A stretch of 16,317 nucleotides of DNA from positions 90,246 through 106,562 of the forward strand of contig QKYT01000380.1 in assembly GCA_003550305.1 (NCBI GenBank), written 5' to 3'. Source of the DNA: Glomus cerebriforme. Lineage: Eukaryota; Glomeromycota; Glomeromycetes; Glomerales; Glomeraceae. Below, in pieces: positions 1 to 9,750 of this stretch; the stretch's first letter is position 1, and every line of letters starts with the position of its first letter. Below the pieces are notes generated by a model. That model had not been told where the DNA came from, did no database searches, and saw only the letters and a list, made by a program, of their open reading frames with translations. A program made the position numbers and the translations under genes.

Positions 1-206
1 GTAGTACTACGTAATTATTATAGTCACGTAAATATACGGAGTATTTTGCCTGTAGTACTCTGTAATTATTATAGTCACGTAAATATACGGAGTATTTTGA
101 CTGTAGTACTCCGTAATCCATTACAGTTATGTAAACCTATGGAGTATTTTATCAATAGTACTTCGTAAATATTACGTTACTGTAGACATATGAAGTACTA
201 TGATAG
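1..206. repeat. Degenerate 51-bp tandem repeat with hairpin units
   Basis: Copies of a roughly 51-bp unit begin at 1, 52, 103 and about 155, each opening with a variant of gtagtact and containing a version of ataTACGGAGTATTTT. Similarity fades from the first two nearly identical copies to the fourth, with scraps beyond 190. Each unit carries an imperfect palindrome: in the third copy the left arm tactccgta pairs with the tacggagta type of right arm seen in copies 1 and 2. Many differences between copies are CG to TG/CA changes. The array runs off the left edge, so its full size is unknown. No coding signal is seen. Confidence 0.8.
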
Positions 207-289
207 AAACATAAATATTACAAAAAATTATGGCATAATACTGCGTAAATATACGGTATTGTTAGACTTTCGGAATACTTTACATTAAA

Positions 290-1790
290 AATATTCCTGA
301 TGTATTTGATCATATTATTTCAGTTTTAAAGAATTTGTTATATTAAATATTCTCGCAGAATTTTATCAAATTCTAAAAAATATTCTTCTATTATTAATAG
401 TATTCCTCTAGTAGAAATTTCATTTTTACATTCAGTTAATATTGCTTTTTTTTGATTGTTAATCAAATATTCTGTGAATTTTTCTAACAATATCAGTCAA
501 GCACAAAGATCTATTTAATCTATCTTTGATTATTTTATTGGTAGACTTTACATAATATGTACTTTGAATCTCTTCTGTAAAATTATAATTGATAGCATAA
601 CAAGTCCAACTACTCTTACAAGGATATAAAGCTTTTATAAAATATTGTTTACAAGCTGAAATTTTACTAATAAGCATGTTTCATTTTATTTTGAATGTTT
701 TATGATATAGGAAATTATACATTTTCAAGAATTTAGTATGAAAAGATTCAAATTAATTATATAGCTTTCCTTTAAGCTTCTTTCTTAGATTTAAACTTAT
801 ATAAAAGATACAATGAAAATGTTATGTTTCTAGATAATTCATTTTTATAGCTGATATTAAGGTCAAATCAGTATCAGAATACAGAACTGTTGGTATAACA
901 TTATAAGAATTTTTTAATTCTTGTAAAATTCATGCAAAAGTTGCTTTCATTTCATTTTTTAAAATTGCTACAACTACTATGAGATTTCTAAAATATTTTT
1001 ATTATATCAAATTAATTAGTTTTAGATATCGTATCAACAATCACAATATCTTTATATTTTTTATAAGCATTAACTTGATCAGATGATATCCAGAATAATG
1101 AATTTAATCTTTTTTCACTATAATCAAAATATAGTTTTATAATCCATCTCAGATCATTATTTTTTTTTAAGTATAATAAGTTAGTAAGCATTTGATATAC
1201 ATCATTTTTAATAGACTTTGCATATTTTTTTGAATTGTTAAATGATGTTACTTAAATCTTTTTTATTAATTATTTTGTTTAAAAATGAGGCTACTAAGAG
1301 GTTGTATTGAATTAATATGCCTATTCTTCCTTCAATCATTTAAAATTTTACTTTTTCAAGCATTTTATCAGTTAATTTTTAGAATTTTGGTGCTATTTCA
1401 GTAATAAGAGGATTCATATTATGATTATATGTATTAATAATACTATTAATATGAACTCCATTTTCAGATTTGAAAAAAATAAGATTAATATCTGATCATT
1501 TCAGAACTTTCTATCTTCTTTTAAAATATTCTGGGCTTTATAAGTTCAGGTATGTGAATATTCATATGTTTTACGTCTTATAATTGTATTGTTAGTTAGA
1601 TCTAATATACGTCTTTTTTACAAAAAGAAAATCCTTGTTGCTTTGCATATTCATTAAAATATAATTCAGCAATTTCTCATATTATGAATTCCATTCTTTG
1701 ACTCAATTCTAATTCATTTTCTTCTTCATTCTTTTCTTTTTCCTCTTCTTTTTTATAATCATTATTATTATATTCTTTTCTTGATGATTA
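290..1790 (-). pseudogene. Decayed MULE/FAR1-type transposase
   Basis: Three-frame reading of the minus strand gives a broken but recognisable FAR1/Mutator-like transposase. In protein order: an acidic Glu/Lys-rich stretch (about 1760-1690), an N-terminal FAR1-like DNA-binding region with EYAKQQGFSFCKK (about 1660-1620), a later YNHNMNPLITEIAPK block (about 1430-1390), then the MULE catalytic domain. There IVIVDTISKTN holds the first Asp (codon 1035-1033), VLYSDTDL the second (875-873), and IQSTYYVKSTN is where the family has its catalytic Glu; here that codon (548-546) is Lys. The best preserved piece is an open 72-codon segment at 677-459. A further block, EEYFLEFDKILREYL, lies near 390-330. 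Many stops and frame changes make it non-functional. In life such enzymes cut and paste Mutator-like elements. The terminal inverted repeats of the element were not found. Confidence 0.8.
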
Positions 1791-1885
1791 ACATTCCTAT
1801 CTTCAACTTCTAGAACATCATACTTATATATATTTTTATCTCCTAAAACATCTATTCTTTTATTTCCTATTTAAGTTTTATTATA

Positions 1886-1918
1886 CAGTGGGCGTCAAAA
1901 CAAATGCACCAAAATTTA
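1886..1918 (+). repeat. Left terminal inverted repeat of the Tc1 element
   Basis: Outer left end, 33 bp, starting CAGTGGGCGTC and including AAATGCACC. It pairs with 3452-3484 with one mismatch (G/A at the seventh base). A second copy of the AAATGCACC core lies in opposite orientation at about 2077-2094, so this end is itself an interrupted inverted repeat. Confidence 0.93.
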
Positions 1919-2233
1919 CAAATTACTAAATCACGTGTTTGTCGATCAAAATAAATCCAATTGATTTAATATTTTCTAAATAAGTAATATAGATGTCAAT
2001 CTTTAAGATTATAAATATTATCCCTTTTTTTGTATTACATAATTTACTGTTATGTAATTTTTTTTCTCCTAACTATGGTGCATTTATTTTAATGTTTTGT
2101 AAAAAATGTAAAAAATAAAGCATAAAAAAATTTTTTTTTATATTTTATATTAGTAATTTTACAAAATTATTTTCCTCACATATGGTTTTTTTTAAAAAAA
2201 TAATTTTTTTTATTATTTATTTTTAAGGCATAG

Positions 2234-3254
2234 TTATCTACCGAACAGAGAGCTCAAGCTATTATGATGCTTGAAAAAGGATATACAACAAGAGAAATTG
2301 CTGCTAAAGTTGGTTGTAAAAGTCACACAACCATTGTAAGATTAAAAAAAAAGTATGAGGAGACAGGTAACGTTCAAAACAAATCCAGTTCAGGTCGTTC
2401 ACGTAAGTTGAATAAACATGATGAACGTAATATTATAAGAAGTATAATGATAAAAGAATATTCTAACGCAGTTCAAATTCAAAAATCTTTAAAGGTTAAT
2501 GATAATATTGAGGTGAGCTCAAGTACAGTACGTACTACGTAGAGCATTAAAAAGAAATGGTTTAGCGGCTTAAGTAAAATGTAAGAAGCTGTTACTATCC
2601 AAAAAACACTGTGAAAAATGTCTAAATTTTGTGAAAAGATACAAAAATTGGACAGTAAGTGATTGAAACAAGGTGGTGTGATCTGATGAGTTAAAATTTC
2701 AAATATTTGGCTCTAATGACCATCAATCTTGCTGGAAACACCCAAAAGACCCATTTCAAGATGCCCATGTGAAGCCTACTGTTAAATTTGGAGGAGATAG
2801 TATTTTTGTATGGGGGTGTTTCACTTCTTCGGGTGTAAGATATTTGGTAAGAATAGAGGGTAGCCTGGACGCAGAATTATATTGCAAGATATTGGAAGAG
2901 GATCTTATGGGCACCCTTTATTACTATGATTTAGATACTAATAATGTTATATTTCAACAAGATAATGACCCAAAGCATATAGCAGCCCATACTAAGCAGT
3001 AGTTTAAAGATAATAAAATAGAGGTTTTGTCATGGCCGCCTCAGTCTTCTGATCTTAATCCTATAGAACATCTTTGGAACGATATTGATCATCATCTCAG
3101 AGCTTCAGAAATTGAAATTAGAGAAAAAGACATGTTATGGGAGCAAGTTTCTAAGATATGGAATGAAACAGCTTTGGAGACATGTTCTAAATTAATAGAA
3201 ACAATGCCAGAATGAATTAATGATGTAATTAAAGCAAAGGGGGGATATATCTGA
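2234..3254 (+). pseudogene. Tc1-family DD34E transposase, broken
   Basis: The reading frame is about 339 codons, the usual Tc1 length, but has one frameshift and five internal stops. The N-terminal part (2234-2536) has the paired-like helix-turn-helix: LSTEQRAQAIMMLEKGYTTR, then EIAAKVGC and a GRSRKL linker like the family's GRPRKL. The frame shifts by one base near 2537. The catalytic domain follows with SDELKFQIFG (first Asp, 2685-2687), FQQDNDPKH (second Asp, 2961-2963) and SSDLNPIEHLW (Glu, 3066-3068). The Asp-Glu spacing leaves 34 residues between, hence DD34E. Stops lie at 2571, 2664, 2679, 3000 and 3213. By family alignment, three replace Trp and the last a probable Arg. The frame opens at 2234 after a stop at 2231; the first ATG is at 2264, and the true start may be lost. 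All three catalytic residues are preserved. Confidence 0.93.
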
Positions 3255-3451
3255 TGGTAAAAAATATTTGAATATATTTTTAGTTAAAAAAATTTAAATA
3301 TTTTTATTTTTTTTTTTAATAAATTTGTAATATATAATAAAGTGGCAAATTAAATGCACCAATATTTTAACAAAAATCATGTGATTATAAAAAATCTGGT
3401 TTAATAATTATTATTAAAATTGATGTAATATGAAGATCATTTAATAATTTA

Positions 3452-3484
3452 TAAATTTTGGTGCATTTGTTTTGACGTCCACTG
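3452..3484 (-). repeat. Right terminal inverted repeat of the Tc1 element
   Basis: Outer right end, reading CAGTGGACGTC on the minus strand, next to the TA at 3485-3486. An inner copy in the opposite orientation (AGTGGCAAATTAAATGCACC) lies at 3341-3360. It keeps both the AGTGG tip and the AAATGCACC core, mirroring the layout of the left end. Confidence 0.93.
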
Positions 3485-3486
3485 TA

Positions 3487-4629
3487 TATATTATGATTAA
3501 GAAATAAATTAAAAGAATTATATGAAGAACCATAAAATTCAAATATTAGTAGGTCAGGAGAGTTGTATTAATAAATTGTGAACAGGTCAGAATCATTATA
3601 TAAAGAATCATAATAAGAATTGAATAACAGATCAGAGTATAGAAAAAATTTGTATTTGTATTTGAAATAATATTTTCTATTGTAAATAGTTTTATTAATA
3701 GTTTAAAGTTTTGTATAGGCATTATAACTGATATGAATCTTATTTTAGAAAACAATACTTTAAAGAAACAGAAAAGATATATGTTTATAATAGACAATGT
3801 AAAAATAAAATGTTCTTTAGAAACCTTTAGAAAATAATACGCTAATGAGTATAAAATTTTTCTTTGAAGCAGATGACTTCAATATAAATTACATCATTTT
3901 GTATCTCAATTTTGATATATTAAAAATTACAAAAAAATTTAAAATATAAAAATGATCAGGTGATATTACCTGCCAAACTATATTCAAATTATTAAATTAT
4001 AAAATTAATTAAGTGATATCATCTGAATTATATTACCTCAAAATAAAATTATATAAAAATTATTAGATTAAATCATTTGAATGAAAAATTGTTAAATTAC
4101 CCTGAATGCAAGTTAGTTATATTTTAAAAAATAATAATAAAAAAGTATTAGTAATTAAAATATGCAAAACAAAAGAATATTAATAATATTTTTAATATTA
4201 ATAATACCTTCTTATTTTAAAGTATTAAATTTATATAAATTATAAGATTTTATATATTTGATTTATATTTTAACTACTATAATTCCAAAATTATTTAGAT
4301 TTTTATAATTTTTATAGTATTTATAAAGTAATTTAAAATAATATATATTATTTAAATACTTATTATTATTTTAAATAATAATAGATTTTTTAAAATAAAA
4401 TTATATAACTTAAGTAAAATATTATAATTATATTATTTTCATTTAATTTAAAATTATATGCTATATATATTATTATTGCATAGCCCTATAGGATTATGCT
4501 GATTTTATTTGACCTATATTTTAATCATTGTATAATATTAAAGATCAAAAGTTTATTTGTATATAATATTGATTTGTTTCTGTACAATATTGAACTATTT
4601 ACGTACAATATTGATATATTAATAAAATA
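3487..4629. other. AT-rich intergenic stretch, no gene seen
   Basis: Very AT-rich DNA. A minus-strand open frame at 3797-3546 is almost all Ile, Leu, Phe, Thr and Tyr, with no recognisable motif, and is probably chance. A short palindrome, CAGGTgatattACCTG, lies near 3958-3973. Near 4558-4615 the motif gtaYaatattga recurs about three times. No RNA gene was recognised. Confidence 0.6.
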
Positions 4630-5106
4630 CTAAGAATTTAAGTATTTGCAATATTAATTTTCAAACTAATTTGTTTTAAAATTTTACTATTTATCAAATT
4701 AACTAAATTATTTGTATTTATAATAATTTTTAAGTTAATATTATTAGAATCAATTTCTTGTAATAGTTTACATAAATTATTCTTCTATATTGGAGGGTTG
4801 TCAGATATTTCTTTTAAATCATTGCATTCAGATATTTCATATTAAAATTTAAAAGCTAAATTAAAAAAAAAACTTTAGCTTTCCTTCATAATTTTTATTA
4901 GCATGAAATATTTCTATAGTATATGTCCAATTGTTAGTAGAATATTCTGTATTCTTAACTTTTCCAATTTCATAAATGAAGTTACCATTTTTTTTTAAAT
5001 TTATATAATACTGTAAACTTACTAAAGTTTTTTCATAAATTCTGTTATTTTCATATGATATATTAAAGAGTAATAATAAAGAAAATTTATTTGATAAAAG
5101 AAACAA
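4630..5106 (-). pseudogene. Possible decayed coding relic, family unknown
   Basis: A minus-strand open frame of 81 codons (5106-4861) has a more protein-like composition than its surroundings, with segments such as NFIYEIGKVKNTEYSTNNWT and IEIFHANKNYEGKLKF. After a stop and a frame change, coding-like text continues in another frame (LCKLLQEIDSNNINLKI, then NTNNLVNLINSKILKQISLK) down to about 4630. I do not recognise the family. In DNA this AT-rich, an 81-codon open frame can arise by chance, so this is a weak call that rests on the resumed frame. The ATG at 5106-5104 is only the first in the frame and need not be a real start. Confidence 0.25.
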
Positions 5107-5292
5107 TAAAAGAAAATATGAAAAAAAGAAATATGATAGGAAGAAAAAAGTTTATTATTAAATAATCTTTAATAAACTTTTATAAAGCATAATCTGTATT
5201 AGCTGTATGATAATATAAATATTGTATGATGGTATTTCATTGGTTAATGTCACTTTATGATGTTAACCTATATAAATGCATACCATACAATA

Positions 5293-5589
5293 GGTCTGTT
5301 TATTTCTGATTGATTGGATTTTTAATCAGAGTTTGAGTCGATAAATATTGGCTGGCAGAATTGTGTAACTCAATCAGTGACCCAATTTTTCAGGCCTAAA
5401 AAAAAATGTTTTTTTTTGATCACATTTTAAAAATGAGTAAAACCAACAAAAATAAATGTACTTATTGGTTGAAGTTAAATTTTTTTTGTGATCATGATCA
5501 GCCAACTCAACTCTGATTTTTGATTACATATTCAGATTGGTTAATGGATTTTGTAATCAAAAACCTGAACAATCAGAAATGAACAGGCC
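5293..5589. mobile_element. Fold-back MITE, 297 bp, TA-flanked
   Basis: The left end GGTCTGTTTATTTCTGATTG and the minus-strand right end GGCCTGTTCATTTCTGATTG are inverted repeats with two differences in 20 bp, flanked by TA at 5291-5292 and 5590-5591. The pairing continues inward in blocks: atcagagtttgag with a partner in the right arm, ttggctg, tgatcaca with tgtgatca, and aaccaa with ttggtt near the centre. The whole element can therefore fold into a long interrupted hairpin. There is no coding capacity. The TA target suggests mobilisation by a Tc1/mariner-type transposase, but the tips differ from those of the Tc1 element at 1886-3484, so a different source is likely. Confidence 0.82.
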
Positions 5590-5591
5590 TA

Positions 5592-6533
5592 ATATCTATT
5601 AATTATTAATAAAAAAAAATTGATCATGTACAGTCTCATTTGATTGGGCACAGAAAAGTAAATAAACAATTGAAATTTTATTGGCTGTTTATTTAGGTAG
5701 TACAAACCTGGCATAGTATAAATTAAAATGACAATAAAAAGTAGTGCAAATTGTTTTATACTGTTTAAATATTTAATTTCTTTATTCTTTTCACTTAACT
5801 AATTTTAATTCTCTAACTCCCCTTATATTTCTTACCTATTTCTTTATCCTAATCCATTCCCCTAATTATACTCACTTTTTTCTAACCTAAATTTAACCTC
5901 TTACACTAAAAATCATCAAATAATCTCATGGAAGTGCATTTCCTAATTTTTTTTTTCCAACCGATTAGTTTCGATTTAATACAAACAAATAAACATAGTT
6001 TAATCATTATAATTTAAAACCTCATCTTTGAATAAGATCAACAATTAACATGTGTAAGATAACTATAGGATATAAAATGTATAGGTTAGGTTTAGGAAAC
6101 CTTCCTTAAAAAGTTTTGTTGCATATTGACCCAATCAACATCTAACAATTACTGTTTGTTTTTGCGTTATCCGTTTATATTTACAAATCTCTATTAGGCG
6201 AAAGTAAAAAAAACCGACATTTATATAATCTAATGAAATACTTAACGCAAAAGTAAGGAATAAGCGAGACTTGCGTGATGAACTATAAATAATTTGTTGG
6301 TTATGTTTCACTGTTAAACCAAATATATACGCAAGGTAATTCTATTTTTATACGATTTTAAACAAATTAGGAAATCATTCATTAATCAAATACATTACTT
6401 GTCTGTATTAAAGTCAGACGATCATTGCCGATGACTTTCTGTGAAACTCAGATTGTATATAAAATATTCGAGACAATATGGACATAACTTCCATTTTTTA
6501 AAATTTCCCCCCTTTTCCTAAATATTCTCGTAA
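5592..6533. other. Intergenic region upstream of the BTB gene
   Basis: No open frame or element was recognised. A pyrimidine-rich stretch with C runs lies at about 5800-5910. From about 6100 the base composition becomes more mixed, with several CpG (gcgttatccg near 6163, ggcgaaagt near 6197, aacgcaaaag near 6243), as expected of a 5' flank. It presumably contains the promoter and 5' leader of the gene starting at 6534. No single TATA box can be picked out with confidence in such AT-rich DNA. Confidence 0.5.
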
Positions 6534-7982
6534 ATGCCAACGAAAAAAATGAGTAAATCTTGGGAAACTTTTAGTAAAAATTATGAAAAATTATTATTAG
6601 AAGGAGATGGACATGATTTAATTATAAATGTAGGGGAAGAACCATTAGTAAAGTCTTTTAAAGCACATAAGGTCATATTGAGAGCACATTCACCATATTT
6701 TCGTAGAGCACTTTCGAACGAGTGGGCAAAACAAGAGGATGGCAAGATAGTATTTAACAAACCAAACGTCTCCCCGCCAATATTTGACGTTATCTTAAAG
6801 TTAGTTTCATGCGTTTTAATGAGAGAATTCTTAAAAATTTTTTCATTCATTAAGCTAATTTTTCCTTCTTAAATGTTTTCTTCCTCATTACCCTTCTCCC
6901 TGTTTAGATATATATATACAGGAAGTACTGATGTAGAAGAACAAGATGGAGAATTTATTCTATCTCTTTTGACAGCGGCAGATGAATTAATCTTACAAGA
7001 ATTCGTAGAAGAAGTACAAGATTATTTAGTCAGCAATAGAGTGACATGGATACAAGAAAATTTTTGTCATGTATTAGAATTTGCATTCTCACATTCAACT
7101 TATAATCAATTACAAAATCATTGTTTAGAAGCAATTTGCGCAGATCCACCATTACTTTTTGATAGTGATTATTTTTATTGTATAGATTCAACAATACTTA
7201 AATCATTATTAAAGCGTGATGATTTAGCAATACTTGAAGTTGATTTGTGGAATCATTTAATTAAATGGGCTATCGTTCAATTAACGGAAATTGAAACACC
7301 TTCGAGTAATTCAAATGCAGATTCAGATTCCACCAAATGGAATGAGGAAACAATGCAAACCTTTCAGCATATTTTAGCGGATTGTATTCCACTTATCAGA
7401 TTTACTCTGATGACACCAAATGAATTTAGGGAAAAAGTATGGCCGTTTAAGGATTGTTTACCTGCAAAATTATATGATACTATATTATGGCATTTTTTAA
7501 TGCCAGAAAAACAATCGTCACCGTTCTTACCAAGACTAAAAACCATTGATAGTAAATTAATAACGTTAAAACATGCAGCATTAATCGCAACATGGATTGA
7601 TAGAAAAGAAAGTAAAAATTACTCTCATACAGAAATCCCTTATGAATTTTCGTTGTTGATGCGTGGAAGTCGTGACGGATTTTCACAACAAACTTTACAC
7701 CAACGTTGTGGAGGACAAGCAAAAACTATTATGTTGATGAAAATTAAATCAACCGAAGAAATTTTTGGAATGTATATTAGTAGTGTTTGGAGTAATAGTG
7801 CGTCTAGACAACATGATAGCTTTATGTTTAGTTTTGGTGAAGGTAGGGAAACGAGGACTCCAGTTTTGAGTAGAGTTAGGGCTGCCGGTTATGATTTAGC
7901 TTTATCGAGAGGTCAAGAACGAGGTATGGATGAATTGGAAATGTTTAAAATTACTAGCAAAACCCTTTTTTCTGGTTTTTAA
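6534..7982 (+). CDS. BTB-BACK-TLDc domain protein (two exons)
   Basis: Exons are 6534-6799 and 6908-7982, giving 446 residues. The intron at 6800-6907 (108 bp, GTTAGT...TTTAG, possible branch site gctaat near 6854) is phase 2 and joins VIL-K-YIYTG exactly as in relatives. The BTB/POZ fold covers about residues 25-130 (GHDLIINVGEE, KAHKVILRAHSPYFRRALS, then YIYTG). BACK covers about 135-235 (LLKRDDL, W..LIKWA). The linker (IDSKLITLKHAALIATWIDR) leads to a TLDc domain from about 330 (PYEFSLLMRGSRDGF, DSFMFSF, VLSRV, ending ELEMFKI). BTB-BACK proteins commonly act as Cul3 ubiquitin-ligase adaptors; the role of TLDc in fungi is unclear. This TLDc is short, with no visible FG.DL segment. The first ATG is chosen because it sits just before the BTB fold. 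An alternative 3' exon splices 7924-7989 (GTATGG...TTACAG) and ends at 8057, giving 449 residues. I prefer the 7982 end because ELEMFKI resembles the usual TLDc terminus. Confidence 0.88.
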
Positions 7983-8088
7983 ATTACAGCTTACGCACGG
8001 ACCGATAAACGCGAATTTATTCAAATTAACGGAACGTTACCTGTTTGCCTTAGTTAAATGGAAATGGGAGCAAGTAAATTGAAGTTGG

Positions 8089-8094
8089 AATAAA
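8089..8094 (+). promoter_or_regulatory. Possible poly(A) signal of the BTB gene
   Basis: A canonical AATAAA lies 107 bases after the 7982 stop and 32 bases after the alternative 8057 stop. In AT-rich DNA this hexamer is common, so the assignment rests on position alone. Confidence 0.35.
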
Positions 8095-8368
8095 ATTCGA
8101 TTATCCTAATCAACTATAATAATTTAATATTTATTGGTTCAATTTTTTTTCTTTTATTTACAAATATACCTTTTTACTTTTAGTGTTGTCTTACTTTTAT
8201 ATAGATGGAATAATTAGTATAGAATAATTAATTGGTTTCGTTAGATATATAGAATTTACCAAAAATTGTTATGCGAATAAAAAAAAATTACAGTAGCACA
8301 AGTTGCACAGTCGATCATCATAATGTAATCGTCATACAGAAAAAAATTTCTTTTTTTCAATTTTAAAA
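8095..8368. other. Intergenic region before the hydratase gene
   Basis: The space between the 3' end of the BTB gene and the hydratase ATG holds no open frame. It is AT-rich, with one mixed-composition segment near 8290-8340 (acagtagcacaagttgcac) that may be part of the promoter. T-rich runs precede the start codon, and an A at -3 gives an acceptable start context. Confidence 0.45.

Positions 8369-9750
<1,382 letters not shown>

Larger units (their letters stand above)
1886..3484 (+). mobile_element. Tc1/mariner element, 1,599 bp, inactivated
   Basis: The ends are inverted copies: CAGTGGGCGTCAAAACAAAT at 1886 and, on the other strand from 3484, CAGTGGACGTCAAAACAAAT. They match over about 33 bp (1886-1918 against 3452-3484) with one difference, and more weakly for about 12 bp further. 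TA dinucleotides at 1884-1885 and 3485-3486 are the expected target duplication. Length, CAGTG termini, TA site and the DD34E transposase inside all fit a classic Tc1-family DNA transposon. It sits just upstream of the minus-strand MULE relic, so it is probably a later insertion. The near-identical ends suggest a fairly recent arrival even though the gene is dead. Confidence 0.95.

Noticed and set aside
2571..3215. Reassigned stop codons (TGA read as Trp) to save the transposase
   Set aside because: TAA and TAG stops and a frameshift also interrupt it, and the two intact genes use ordinary TGG for Trp. It is a pseudogene.
2264..3254. RIP as the sole explanation for the transposase stops
   Set aside because: Only one of the four transition-type stops fits the CpA preference of RIP; one fits CpG and the others fit neither, so general deamination is the safer reading.
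3546..3797. Minus-strand open frame of 83 codons, very rich in Ile, Leu and Phe
   Set aside because: Its composition is what AT-rich DNA gives by chance; no motif, no neighbouring coding support in other frames.
6581..6850. Minus-strand open frame overlapping BTB exon 1
   Set aside because: It is the shadow of a well-supported coding exon; no family resemblance.
7364..7722. Two minus-strand open frames inside the BTB-TLDc exon
   Set aside because: Both lie opposite conserved BACK/TLDc coding sequence and have no recognisable content.
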